A stretch of 33,951 bases of DNA from Methanocorpusculum sp. (GTDB lineage: Archaea; Halobacteriota; Methanomicrobia; Methanomicrobiales; Methanocorpusculaceae), in the NCBI GenBank assembly GCA_029987245.1, contig DALTWG010000010.1, forward strand, positions 1-33,951, given 5' to 3'. Position 1 is the stretch's first letter; each line of letters begins with the position of its first letter. Of this stretch, positions 23,943-32,470 are shown piece by piece. Below the pieces are notes generated by a model, which was not told the DNA's origin, searched no databases, and saw only the letters and a list, made by a program, of their open reading frames with translations. Made by a program: the position numbers and the translations under genes.

Positions 23943-24829
23943 TCTATCCTCCTGCTTTCTTTGAGCGCCTCTTCGATGAGAGGGGCTGCTTTTATGCGCA
24001 GCTCTTTTCCTATCTCGCGGGCGAGTTCCGGCGTGAGATTATCGGCGGTTACGCGCTCTGCGCGTTTTCCGTCAAGCGAGAGCACTTCAGCCAAAAGGCG
24101 CCCGCCTTGCGAATACACCCCAAGCGGTGTAAAGCAGCCTCCGCCCAATTCTTCCATAACGGCCCGCTCGATTGCGGTGTCAAATGCGGTCCTGGGGTCA
24201 TTGAGGGGGGCAAAAACTGCGCGAATCTGCGGCGTATCGCGCGAAACAACTGCAATCGTGCCCTGGTTCGGGGAGGGAACGAAGGAATCTGCCGGAAGGC
24301 GAAATCCCGGTACGGCAATACCTAAGCGGCAAAGCCCTGCCTCTGCAAGAACAATCCCGTCATATTCTCCGGATTCAAGTTTGGAAAGCCGTGTGTCGAT
24401 ATTTCCCCGCAGGGATTTTATTTCCATCTCCGGGTGATTGTGATAGTAACGAAGCAGTTGCGCACGGCGTCGAAGCGAGGAGGTGCCGATGGTGTATAAT
24501 TCATCGAGTGGTTTTTCCACGACCATGAAGTCAAACGGCGGATCGCGGCGCAAAACGGCGGCGGTTACCAGCCCCGCGGGGCGCTGTGCGGGTATATCTT
24601 TCATTGAATGCACTGCGGCGTCAATTTCGCCGGAAAGAATCGCATTGTCCAATTCCCGCACAAATACTCCGTATCCACCAATCTGGTGCAGGCCGCGGTC
24701 GGTGACTTTGTCGCCTTTTGTTTTGATAATAACCGGTTCTGCTTCAATGCCGCGAGCTTTGAGATTGTAAAGGACGGTCTTTGTCTGGGCTAAGGCAAGG
24801 CGGCTCCCGCGGGTACCTATGCGAATCAT
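23939..24829 (-). CDS. hemC: Hydroxymethylbilane synthase (porphobilinogen deaminase)
   Basis: 296 residues. It polymerises four porphobilinogen molecules into hydroxymethylbilane. The start RIGTRGSRLALAQTKTV, the SLRGNIDTRLSKLESGEYDG block and Cys232 in GGGCFTPLG, which carries the dipyrromethane cofactor, are all present. The gene overlaps hemL and cobA by 4 bp on each side. Confidence 0.96.
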   Translation of the reverse strand: MIRIGTRGSRLALAQTKTVLYNLKARGIEAEPVIIKTKGDKVTDRGLHQIGGYGVFVRELDNAILSGEIDAAVHSMKDIPAQRPAGLVTAAVLRRDPPFDFMVVEKPLDELYTIGTSSLRRRAQLLRYYHNHPEMEIKSLRGNIDTRLSKLESGEYDGIVLAEAGLCRLGIAVPGFRLPADSFVPSPNQGTIAVVSRDTPQIRAVFAPLNDPRTAFDTAIERAVMEELGGGCFTPLGVYSQGGRLLAEVLSLDGKRAERVTADNLTPELAREIGKELRIKAAPLIEEALKESRRIE

Positions 24830-26064
24830 ACGAATTTGTAGGCCCTGCAGATTTTCGCAACTGCGGCGTCGTCATGTGCAAACGAAAGGAAATTGGTCTC
24901 AAACTGCGAGGGCGGGACAAATACGCCGATGCCGAGCGCCCGCTCGAAAAAGTCGCGGAATGCCGCGGTATCGCACTCTTTTGCCTCGCGATAGTTCCTT
25001 GGCGCTGCCGCCCGGTAGAAGTATTTGAACATGGAACCGCAGGAAACAAAGCTTCCTTTTGCATTTTCGGGTATGGATTCGCGGATTTTTGCGACCTGTG
25101 CTTCGACTTTTGCATACCTGTCTTCATGCGCATGCAGATATTTGTTTACCGCAAGTCCCGCCGCCATGGAGACCGGATTTGCATTGAATGTTCCTGCATT
25201 GTATACCGGGCCCTTTGGGGCAAGCGAGCTCATTATCTCGCGGTTTGCGCCGATTATGCCTATTGGAAATCCTCCGGCGGCGATTTTTCCAAGTGTGGTG
25301 ATATCAGGTTTAACGCCGAATCTTCCCTGTGCGCCGGAAAGACCGAGTCGGTACCCGGTAATCACCTCGTCGAAGATGAGGAAAACATCGTGCGCTTTGG
25401 TAATTTCACGGACCGCTTCCAGATAACCGTCTTCTGGCAGAATCGGGCCCGCATTGCCCATCACCGGTTCCATAATCAGGCATGCGGTCTCCGGATTTTT
25501 CGAAAGGCATTCTTCGAGTGCCTCTGCGTCGTTAAAGGGCACCTGCAGGGTGTGTTTTGCGGTGTCAACAGGAACGCCCGCGGAATTTGGTATTCCGCAG
25601 GAAAGAGCTCCGCTTCCGGCTTCGATTAAGACGGAGTCATGGGCGCCGTGAAATCCTCCTTCGATTTTGACGATGTCGGGTTTTCCGCTTGCCCCGCGGG
25701 CGAGGCGGATTGCGGTCATAGTGGCCTCGCAGCCGGTTGAAACAAATCTTACTGCATCAATTGAGGGGTAGTCTGCTGCAATCCGCTTTGCAAGTTCGAT
25801 TTCCGCCTCGGTGGGGCATCCAAACAGCCATCCGCGTTCCAGCTGGTGTTCAACTTCGTGTGCAATTTCTTCCGGAGCGTGGCCCAGCAGAAGCGGGCCG
25901 TAACCCATGCAGCAGTCGATTAACTCGTCTCCGTCCTCGGTTTTTAAAACGGCGCCCTTGGCAGACTTTACATAAAACGGGTGCGGGGAAATAGCCCGTA
26001 CCGGGCTGTTTACTCCGCCTGCAAGCACATTTTGTGCTTCATCAAATAATTCTTTACTTCTCAT
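24826..26064 (-). CDS. hemL: Glutamate-1-semialdehyde 2,1-aminomutase
   Basis: 412 residues. This PLP enzyme makes 5-aminolevulinate from glutamate-1-semialdehyde. Lys260 in ITTLGKIAAGGFPIG is the PLP Schiff-base lysine, and FDEVITGYR is the cofactor-binding Asp block. The substrate-channel segment FVSTGCEATMTAIRLARG is also intact. The ATG lies 4-5 bases after GAGGTG inside the end of hemB, with an 11-bp overlap. Confidence 0.96.
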   Translation of the reverse strand: MRSKELFDEAQNVLAGGVNSPVRAISPHPFYVKSAKGAVLKTEDGDELIDCCMGYGPLLLGHAPEEIAHEVEHQLERGWLFGCPTEAEIELAKRIAADYPSIDAVRFVSTGCEATMTAIRLARGASGKPDIVKIEGGFHGAHDSVLIEAGSGALSCGIPNSAGVPVDTAKHTLQVPFNDAEALEECLSKNPETACLIMEPVMGNAGPILPEDGYLEAVREITKAHDVFLIFDEVITGYRLGLSGAQGRFGVKPDITTLGKIAAGGFPIGIIGANREIMSSLAPKGPVYNAGTFNANPVSMAAGLAVNKYLHAHEDRYAKVEAQVAKIRESIPENAKGSFVSCGSMFKYFYRAAAPRNYREAKECDTAAFRDFFERALGIGVFVPPSQFETNFLSFAHDDAAVAKICRAYKFV

Positions 26065-27034
26065 GCATCCACCTCAGAATATCGCGGGTGTAATAGGTTA
26101 TAATCAAATCGGCGCCTGCACGCTTTAATGATGTCATCGTTTCCAAAACGACCATTTTTTCATCAATCCATCCGTTTTGCGCCGCCGCTTTTATCATCGC
26201 GTATTCGCCGGAAACATGATATGCGGCAGTTGGAAGACCGATTTTTTTCACCGATGCAAGCACATCAAGATAAATGGTGGACGGCTTTACCATAAGCACA
26301 TCCGCTCCTTCTTCGGCGTCTAATTCGCTTTCACGCACTGCTTCTCGCCCGTTTGCCGGGTTCATCTGATAGGTTTTGCGGTCGCCGAATGACATCGCAG
26401 AATCTGCTGCAAAGCGGAAGGGGCCGTAAAGCGTCGAGGCAAATTTGGTGCTGTATGACATAATCGGCGTGTTTTTAAAGCCAGCTTCGTCAAGTGCTTT
26501 GCGTATGGCAAAAACCTGCCCGTCCAGCATGCAGCTTGGTGCCACCATGTCGGCGCCGGCTTTTGCCTGGCTTACGGCGATTTTTGCAATAAGCGCTAAG
26601 GATGCGTCATTATCCAGTTCGAATCCGGCTCCCTCCTTTTTTATAATGCCGCAGTGGCCGTGGTCTGTGTATTCACAGGCACATAAATCAGTGATGACAA
26701 CAAGATTCGACGCGGCTGCTTTCATCAACCGGACCGCTTCCTGAATGACGCCGGATTCTCTGAAGGCGGAACTTGCGCATGCATCCTTTTCCTTCGGGAT
26801 GCCGAATAAAATAACGCTTTTTACGCCTTCTTCGATCAACTCTTTTGCAAGAGATGGCGCATCACATAAGGGATAACGGAACTGTCCGGGCATGGATGCG
26901 ATTTCGCTGCGCTCAGTGGCTGCCTCGTCAAAAAACAGCGGCAGGATAAAATCCTCTTCTGCGAGTCTTGTTTCGGTAAAGAGCGGTCTAAGCAGGTCGG
27001 TTCTCAGTCTTCTGAGTCTGGTTTGCGGGTACAT
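26054..27034 (-). CDS. hemB: Porphobilinogen synthase (5-aminolevulinate dehydratase)
   Basis: 326 residues. It condenses two 5-aminolevulinates into porphobilinogen. Cys118, Cys120 and Cys128 in DLCACEYTDHGHC form the zinc site, so it is the zinc type. Lys197 in SYSTKFAS and Lys250 in LMVKPS are the two substrate lysines. It begins directly after the hemA stop. Confidence 0.96.
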   Translation of the reverse strand: MYPQTRLRRLRTDLLRPLFTETRLAEEDFILPLFFDEAATERSEIASMPGQFRYPLCDAPSLAKELIEEGVKSVILFGIPKEKDACASSAFRESGVIQEAVRLMKAAASNLVVITDLCACEYTDHGHCGIIKKEGAGFELDNDASLALIAKIAVSQAKAGADMVAPSCMLDGQVFAIRKALDEAGFKNTPIMSYSTKFASTLYGPFRFAADSAMSFGDRKTYQMNPANGREAVRESELDAEEGADVLMVKPSTIYLDVLASVKKIGLPTAAYHVSGEYAMIKAAAQNGWIDEKMVVLETMTSLKRAGADLIITYYTRDILRWMHEK

Positions 27035-28762
27035 TTATTTTCCTCCGGTGATGATTTTTACTAATTCCTCTGCATCGCGATTGCGTTTTTCTTCAGCGGC
27101 TTTGCGGACGGCGTCTGCCGTATCTTCTAAAAGCCGGGCAGTTAGTGCCTGCGTTAGACCGTCAAGAACTTCTTCAGCAGGTCTGCCGTTTGCGAGAAGA
27201 CGGCGTGCTGCATCTGATTCTTTCGTGCGTATCTCCTCCGCCCATGAATACAGAGCGGCAAGCGCGGGTCCTGACGCGGTCCGCTGCAGGATTTTTGCAA
27301 ATTCCGGCTGGAATGATTCAACAATTTGTTCTGCCTTTTCGCATTCGGTTTCGCGTGCCTCCATGTTTTCCTTTGCAATCTCTTTCAGGTCATCGATGGT
27401 AAACAGACGCACGCCGGGGATGGTGCTGCAGGTTTTTTCGACATCGCAGGGATTTGCAATGTCGATGATTACAAGAGGTTTCGGCGTTTCATCAAGAGGC
27501 CAGCGCCGTTTTTGCATGACCTCCGCCAAAGGCGCTGCATGAATAATTTCATGGGGGGCGGCTGTGCAGGAAATAATAATATCTGACATTTCTGCGCAGT
27601 AATAGAGTTTATCCAGCCGCATAGCTTGACCGTTTACCTCTTTTGCAAGAGCAAGGGCATTTTCATAGGTGCGGTTTGTAACATAAATTGCGCGCAGATT
27701 TTTCTCTGCGAGTGATTTTGTAACCAGTCGCCCCATTTCTCCTCCGCCGACGACCAAAATATTTTTGCCGGACAAATCTCCGCAGAGTTTTTCTGCAAGC
27801 TGCACGGCGGCAGAACCGATTGAAACTGCACCCCGGTTTATTTTCGTCAACTGACGGACTTTTGCACCTAAATCTGCTGCGGTGCTGATACACGCTGTTA
27901 CAACAGCGTCAGCCTTTTTGGCTTTTTTGGCAGCAAATAAGGCATCTTTCATTTGTCCTAAAATCTGGTCTTCGCCGACAATCAAAGATTTCAGCCCTGC
28001 GGCAAGTTTTGACAAATGCAGAAGCACGTCTTTATTTTCATAAAAAACAAATCCATCGCGCCCGCTTTTTTTCAAAAAACATTTTAGTTCTGCAAGCGGT
28101 GCATGAACTAAAATCTCTACTCTGCTGCAGGTTTGCAGCAGTACGACTCCGGAAAAAGGAACGGCGGCATAAAAAGCATCCTCGTCAAATTTCGCCGCGG
28201 CAAGTGCGCTTTGCGTTCCCGTAAACGAGGCAAGGGAAATCTGTATTTCGCCGTCCTCCATGGGTAAGGCTGATTTAATCAGTTCTGCCCGTTTTTTACC
28301 ATCTGGAACAAACTCTTTTGCCGTATCGCGTAAAGCCCGCTGGCGTCGTGCCATGTCAGCAAGGTCCGGGTAGCGTTTTTTTATGTCATCGCGTAAAAAC
28401 GCTGCAAGTGCGGGTGCAGTTCCGTTAGCCGAAACGGCTATTGAAACATCCCCTTCAGAAAATGTCGCCGGAATCAGGATATTTCCTCCGCCTGTTGCAG
28501 AATTACAGAGTTTCCTGCAGGATTTTGCAATCTCGCATATTTTATCATTCAAGGTTTTGTTCAGAGCGCAAATGACAATATCATATGTTTCTATCAGGGA
28601 AAGAAGCTCTGCATCGCTTAACGTTTCAATATCTGTGCCGTATTCGCGGGAAACAAACGTAACCTGAGAACCCTTGAAATACGCCGCCTTGCGCTTTGCA
28701 ACCGCTTTGCTTCCAAAAACCAGAACAGAAGCATTTGCAAGATCAATCTGAAGCGGAATCAT
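27035..28762 (-). CDS. hemA: Precorrin-2 dehydrogenase-like domain fused to glutamyl-tRNA reductase
   Basis: 575 residues in two enzymes. Residues 1-165 resemble the CysG N-terminal/Met8p type (MIPLQIDLANASVLVFG; later GTAPALAAFLRDDIKKRYP), which oxidises precorrin-2 to sirohydrochlorin. Residues 172-575 are glutamyl-tRNA reductase, with catalytic Cys212 in TCSR (usually TCNR), AGLKSLIVGEDQILGQ and NADPH loop VVGGGEMGRLV. In the first domain the Gly-rich loop is FGSKAVA rather than GGGxVA. The position of the conserved Asp (CysG D104) is Thr90 in CNSATGGG. The dehydrogenase half may therefore be impaired or use a variant mechanism. Confidence 0.92.
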   Translation of the reverse strand: MIPLQIDLANASVLVFGSKAVAKRKAAYFKGSQVTFVSREYGTDIETLSDAELLSLIETYDIVICALNKTLNDKICEIAKSCRKLCNSATGGGNILIPATFSEGDVSIAVSANGTAPALAAFLRDDIKKRYPDLADMARRQRALRDTAKEFVPDGKKRAELIKSALPMEDGEIQISLASFTGTQSALAAAKFDEDAFYAAVPFSGVVLLQTCSRVEILVHAPLAELKCFLKKSGRDGFVFYENKDVLLHLSKLAAGLKSLIVGEDQILGQMKDALFAAKKAKKADAVVTACISTAADLGAKVRQLTKINRGAVSIGSAAVQLAEKLCGDLSGKNILVVGGGEMGRLVTKSLAEKNLRAIYVTNRTYENALALAKEVNGQAMRLDKLYYCAEMSDIIISCTAAPHEIIHAAPLAEVMQKRRWPLDETPKPLVIIDIANPCDVEKTCSTIPGVRLFTIDDLKEIAKENMEARETECEKAEQIVESFQPEFAKILQRTASGPALAALYSWAEEIRTKESDAARRLLANGRPAEEVLDGLTQALTARLLEDTADAVRKAAEEKRNRDAEELVKIITGGK

Positions 28763-29439
28763 TTTTGAGAGAGTTTTTCTATTGTTCCCTCCACCGAGCC
28801 GTTTCCAGTGTAATCGGGTATCACTCCCGCAGATTTCATCTCATTTGCTGTAATGTCGCCGATTGCAAGGAGAATTTTACCTTTCGTGTCCGGCAGGTTT
28901 GCCTCCCGAAACGAGGCCGCACTGGTAAATAATACCGCGTCGCAGTCTTCAAGGTCAATCGGCTCTGCTGTTGGAAAAAGCCGGTATATCCGGTATTCGT
29001 AGGCAATTCCGCCTGCGTCTTCTATCGCGTTAATCAGTTTCTGATTTGGCATATCCGAGCGGGGCAGGGCTATTGATTTTCCTTCAATCCACTCACCAAG
29101 ATACGGCACCAGTTCGTTTGAGTAAAATTTTGGCAGTCTTTCTGCTGCAATGCCGTATTTGAAAAGCGTATTCTGCGTTTCCGGACCGATAGCAATAATC
29201 CTGCATTTTTTTGCAATTCCGCGTTCAAGAAGTCTTCCTGCATTTTTTGCAGCATATGCACTTGAAAAAAATACAGCGTCAAAATCTCCTGCGTTGCAGG
29301 AAAGAGCAAATCTTTGTGCCATACTTGCATTCAGTTCGGCATAAAGCGGATGCACCGGTTTACAGGTATGTCCGTATTTTGCACAAATCTCTGCATCGTC
29401 CTCTCCTTTTTCTCTCAACCGTGTTATTGCGATTTTCAT
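28759..29439 (-). CDS. hemD: Uroporphyrinogen-III synthase
   Basis: 226 residues. It cyclises hydroxymethylbilane to uroporphyrinogen III with inversion of ring D. HemD is poorly conserved, but KIAITRLREKGEDDAEICAK at the start, FDAVFFSSAYAAKNAGRLL and DAVLFTSAASFREA are recognisable blocks of its two-domain fold. It overlaps hemA by 4 bp, and its position completes the pathway. It starts 3 bp after ade. Confidence 0.88.
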   Translation of the reverse strand: MKIAITRLREKGEDDAEICAKYGHTCKPVHPLYAELNASMAQRFALSCNAGDFDAVFFSSAYAAKNAGRLLERGIAKKCRIIAIGPETQNTLFKYGIAAERLPKFYSNELVPYLGEWIEGKSIALPRSDMPNQKLINAIEDAGGIAYEYRIYRLFPTAEPIDLEDCDAVLFTSAASFREANLPDTKGKILLAIGDITANEMKSAGVIPDYTGNGSVEGTIEKLSQK

Positions 29440-29442
29440 GGT

Positions 29443-31092
29443 TTATTCAATCCGTATGTCTGTATCTGAAAACGTATCGCCGTCAAAAAGCCCCCGGGGC
29501 GTGATTTTCAGGTGCGGTATCACCGTGAGGCACATAAAAGAAAGACTCATAAATGCGTTCGGTTGTGCTCCGGTTTTTGCAAGTTCTTTTGCAAGAACGC
29601 CCAGATTTTCGCAGACCTCGTCTGCGGGGAGTGAACTCATCAATCCGGCGATATCAAGCGGTAAAATGGTCGTTTTCCCGTCTACAACCACTGTCATGCC
29701 GCCTTTTGCGCTTGCTACTGCGTGAATTGCCGCTAAAATCTCTTCATCGGTTGCACCTGATGCAACAATATTATGTGCGTCATGCGCAACCGAGGTTGCA
29801 ATTGCGCCTTTTTTCATGTCAAGTCCTGCAATCAGACCGACACCAAAGCCTCTTTCTGCGTACCGGTCGACACAGACAATTTTCTGCGCCCCGGGATACT
29901 TTTTTGTTCCAATAATCTGCTCAGTGACAATTTCGCCTGGCGTAAGTCCGATTATGCGCAGGTTTCCATCCGGAAGGACAAGGTCTTGTTTGGTCGGAAA
30001 CCGGCAGGAAAATGCAGGTGATGCACATTTTGCCTTTGTCGGTATTTCCTTGATGTCACGGCGTTCCACGCCGTTTTTCCAGACTCTGTCGATTCTGAAC
30101 TCTGCGCCCTTTTTGAGCGTACAAAAGTCTGCCAGTTTTCCGGGGGCAAGAATTCCGCGGTCTTCCAGACCGAAATACTCTGCCGGCGACAGTGTTGCAG
30201 CACGAAGAGCTGTTTCAATCGGTGTTCCTGATTTGCATGCCCCTGAGGCTTTAGCCGAAGGGTTGAGGCAGGTTTTCCTGGTGATGATGCGGATTGCATT
30301 GTCTATAGTGCCTTCGTTTCTGATGAAGTCTGCGTGGCGGTCATCGGTTGCAAAACAGCAGCGGCTTGCAGTTTCCGGGGTGAGAACGGGTGCGAGGCTT
30401 GCAACATTTTTCGCTGCATCTCCTTCGCGCAGAAAAATCCACAGACCTTTTTCCAGTTTTTCGCGGGCTTCTTCCGCGGATGTGCATTCGTGGTCCGACT
30501 TAATGCCTGCTGCAATATAGGTGTCAAGGTCTTTTCCGCCAAGACACGGTGCGTGCCCGTCCACGCGGTCAAAAAGGGCAAGTTTTGCTTTTACTTCGCT
30601 GTCGCCGCAAAGCACGCCGGGCACATTCATCATTTCGCCGAGACCGAGGACTCTTTCATTTGTCGTGTATTTTTCCAGGTCTTTTGCTGAAATTACAGCA
30701 CCGCCGATTTCCGTGGGTGTTGCGGGAACGCAGGATGGCACCATGAAAAAGATATCTGCGGCTGAGTATTTTGCATCTTCGAGCATGAAATCAACGCCGT
30801 TTGTTCCGGCAACGTTGCCTATTTCATGCGGGTCGGCGATAACTGTTGTCACACCGCAGGAAAGCGCGAGTTTGCCGAATTCGTGCGGGGGAAGAAGCGT
30901 GCTTTCTATGTGGATGTGCGCATCAATCAGGCCCGGGATTACCCGCGCTCCTTTCAGGTCGGTGCAGGATTCTCCTGTAAGTTCGCCGGGTTTTGCAACG
31001 GTTGTAATTTTTCCATCCTCAACGGAAAAAGAAGAGGGTATCCATTTCCCGGTTACCGGATTGTATACGCATGCATTGTCAAATATTTTCAT
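29443..31092 (-). CDS. ade: Adenine deaminase
   Basis: 549 residues. This metal-dependent amidohydrolase turns adenine into hypoxanthine for purine salvage. VIPGLIDAHIHIESTLLPP contains the HxH metal motif, and VTTVIADPHEIGNVAGTNGV is the family signature. The C-terminal domain with VAHDAHNIVASG is typical of bacterial and archaeal Ade. A ribosome-binding AGGAA precedes the ATG. It ends 3 bp before hemD, so it may be cotranscribed with the tetrapyrrole genes despite having no role in them. Confidence 0.95.
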   Translation of the reverse strand: MKIFDNACVYNPVTGKWIPSSFSVEDGKITTVAKPGELTGESCTDLKGARVIPGLIDAHIHIESTLLPPHEFGKLALSCGVTTVIADPHEIGNVAGTNGVDFMLEDAKYSAADIFFMVPSCVPATPTEIGGAVISAKDLEKYTTNERVLGLGEMMNVPGVLCGDSEVKAKLALFDRVDGHAPCLGGKDLDTYIAAGIKSDHECTSAEEAREKLEKGLWIFLREGDAAKNVASLAPVLTPETASRCCFATDDRHADFIRNEGTIDNAIRIITRKTCLNPSAKASGACKSGTPIETALRAATLSPAEYFGLEDRGILAPGKLADFCTLKKGAEFRIDRVWKNGVERRDIKEIPTKAKCASPAFSCRFPTKQDLVLPDGNLRIIGLTPGEIVTEQIIGTKKYPGAQKIVCVDRYAERGFGVGLIAGLDMKKGAIATSVAHDAHNIVASGATDEEILAAIHAVASAKGGMTVVVDGKTTILPLDIAGLMSSLPADEVCENLGVLAKELAKTGAQPNAFMSLSFMCLTVIPHLKITPRGLFDGDTFSDTDIRIE

Positions 31093-31105
31093 AGCAGTTC
31101 CTGTA

Positions 31106-31522
31106 CTATACGTTTACGTATCTGATAAAACCGGCAATCCGCTGTTTCATGTCCTCATAGTCGATGATGTAGATAAAGACCTTGTATTCTCCGGGTTCCA
31201 GCGCGACTTTGAGTCTGGAGATATTGTCTCCGTTTACCAAGGTTGCCGCCTGGCTTTCGTTTTCAATGATTTCAGTTGTTGAAAACGGCCCGTTAACTTT
31301 AAAAACACGGTACTGGATCCAGACATCACGGGGCTCATCGCTGTCATAGCCGAAAACGGTTGTAATCTCGGCGTTTTCATAACTCAGGGATTTTACTTCT
31401 ATGTGTGCTCCGCCGGAAAAAACTATCAGGATAACTGCGATGCCGATTATAAGAAAAATCAGTCCGCCGATGTATATTTTTTTCCGGTCCCCTGAGTCGT
31501 TGAACGGGTCGTTTTTATTCAT
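31106..31522 (-). CDS. Single-span membrane protein with extracytoplasmic beta domain
   Basis: 138 residues. A short charged cytoplasmic N-terminus (KNDPFNDSGDRKKIY) is followed by one hydrophobic helix (IGGLIFLIIGIAVILIVFSG). Then comes a beta-rich domain of about 95 residues outside the cell with no recognised motif. The ATG lies inside the last codons of the small upstream gene (8-bp overlap), and ade follows after 13 bp. Function unknown. Confidence 0.7.
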   Translation of the reverse strand: MNKNDPFNDSGDRKKIYIGGLIFLIIGIAVILIVFSGGAHIEVKSLSYENAEITTVFGYDSDEPRDVWIQYRVFKVNGPFSTTEIIENESQAATLVNGDNISRLKVALEPGEYKVFIYIIDYEDMKQRIAGFIRYVNV

Positions 31523-31688
31523 TGACTTTCTCTACGGTCACTTTGATTTTGTCGCCGGTTTTGAGACCGCTTCCTTTGGGGATGTCGATGTTAAACCAGA
31601 GTTCACCCTGCTGTGCCATAAGGCAGTCTTTTTTTCCTTCGATGTCGGCGACAAATTCAAGGGTATTTACTATCTCGATTTTTTCCAT
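31515..31688 (-). CDS. Small conserved-looking protein of 57 residues
   Basis: The minus strand encodes a 57-residue protein from ATG at 31688 to TAA at 31515-31517. It reads MEKIEIVNTLEFVADIEGKK at the start and has GSGLKTGDKIKVTVEKVNE at the end. The pattern is beta-strand rich with a turn GLKTGDKIKV, as in small OB-like or SH3-like barrels. It overlaps the next gene by 8 bp, which supports translation. An AT-rich TATTATTATAG stretch lies just before the ATG. No family is recognised. Confidence 0.65.
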   Translation of the reverse strand: MEKIEIVNTLEFVADIEGKKDCLMAQQGELWFNIDIPKGSGLKTGDKIKVTVEKVNE

Positions 31689-31758
31689 ACTATAATAATA
31701 AAGGCGGCGTCAGGGTATTAAGGTTATGGTTTTGGGGGAAGTGTGCCGGAAAAAGAGA

Positions 31759-32322
31759 TTACTCGGTAAGTTTTTTACCGAATGCTTTGGCTGCTTCAAT
31801 ATCTGTAGCGCGTCCTTCTACTTCACGCGGGGCATACAGCTGGTTGCGTGCGAAGAGTCCTGCATATTCCCAGCCGAAATACTGACCGAAGACACGTTTC
31901 ATTTCGCCGATAATGGGTGTCGTTGTCTCTTCTGCGCCGCTTCCGGAGGTGAGCACAACCGCGAATTTCTTGTTTTTGGGCAGGCGGGTAGTGAAATCCG
32001 GATTCATCTGGGAATAGAAACGGTCAATCAGGTTTAAGAACGGGGCGTTTGGTCTGCCGAAATAGATTGGCGAGCCAAATACTATGATGTCGGCGCTTCG
32101 CAGGGAGTCAATGAGTTTTTCAAAGTCGTCTTTCTGGATGCAGGTTGTTTTTCCTTCCATTTTACAAACTGAGCATCCTGTGCACGGTTTAATGGAAAGG
32201 TCTTTCAAGGCAAGCATTTGTGTTTCGGCACCTGCCGCTTTTGCTCCGGCAAGGATATTTTCAACAAGGATGCCGGAGTTGGAACCGGCATGGTATGATG
32301 AAGAGATACCAGTTACTTTCAT
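31759..32322 (-). CDS. Iron-sulfur flavoprotein (Isf-like, flavodoxin/FMN reductase fold)
   Basis: 187 residues. The start MKVTGISSSYHAGSNSGILV is the FMN-phosphate loop, and FGSPIYFGRPNAPFLNLIDR is the flavin-ring segment of the NADPH-dependent FMN reductase fold. Cys47, Cys50, Cys53 and Cys61 (CTGCSVCKMEGKTTC) form the compact CX2CX2CX7C cluster that binds a 4Fe-4S centre in Isf from Methanosarcina thermophila. It probably moves electrons between ferredoxin and an acceptor such as O2 or H2O2. The ATG at 32322 matches the family start; an upstream GTG or ATG extension has no conserved residues. Confidence 0.9.
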   Translation of the reverse strand: MKVTGISSSYHAGSNSGILVENILAGAKAAGAETQMLALKDLSIKPCTGCSVCKMEGKTTCIQKDDFEKLIDSLRSADIIVFGSPIYFGRPNAPFLNLIDRFYSQMNPDFTTRLPKNKKFAVVLTSGSGAEETTTPIIGEMKRVFGQYFGWEYAGLFARNQLYAPREVEGRATDIEAAKAFGKKLTE

Positions 32323-32342
32323 GTATATATACTTTGGACGCC

Positions 32343-32362
32343 GTATGCAATAATTATTATGC
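32343..32362. promoter_or_regulatory. Shared divergent promoter with imperfect palindrome
   Basis: ATGCAATAATTATTATGCAT is nearly symmetric (perfect ATGCA/TGCAT arms) and lies about 23-40 bp from both divergent start codons (32322 minus and 32384 plus). It probably supplies the TATA element for two leaderless mRNAs and could be an operator. Confidence 0.45.
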
Positions 32363-32383
32363 ATCGGGGATCAGTGTATTGTC

Positions 32384-32470
32384 ATGGCTGAAGAATATAA
32401 CTGGTTTTTTGATGTGCCGCAAAAAAAGGCGCTCTTTTCTAAAAACGAATCGCACGGTTTTTCCGTGTGA
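32384..32470 (+). CDS. 28-residue ORF, probable 5' half of a frameshifted small gene
   Basis: The ATG at 32384 sits about 30 bp after a TATA-like element and encodes a 28-residue peptide that begins MAEEYNWFFDVPQKKALFSK and ends at TGA 32468-32470. The next ORF starts with GTG at 32467, inside this stop. A single -1 slip in the T5 run at 32458-32462 would join the two into a protein of about 95 residues reading smoothly into VIIEEKRKRHP. Either this is a real frameshift, a missed T in the sequence, or two coupled ORFs. Confidence 0.45.
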   Translation: MAEEYNWFFDVPQKKALFSKNESHGFSV

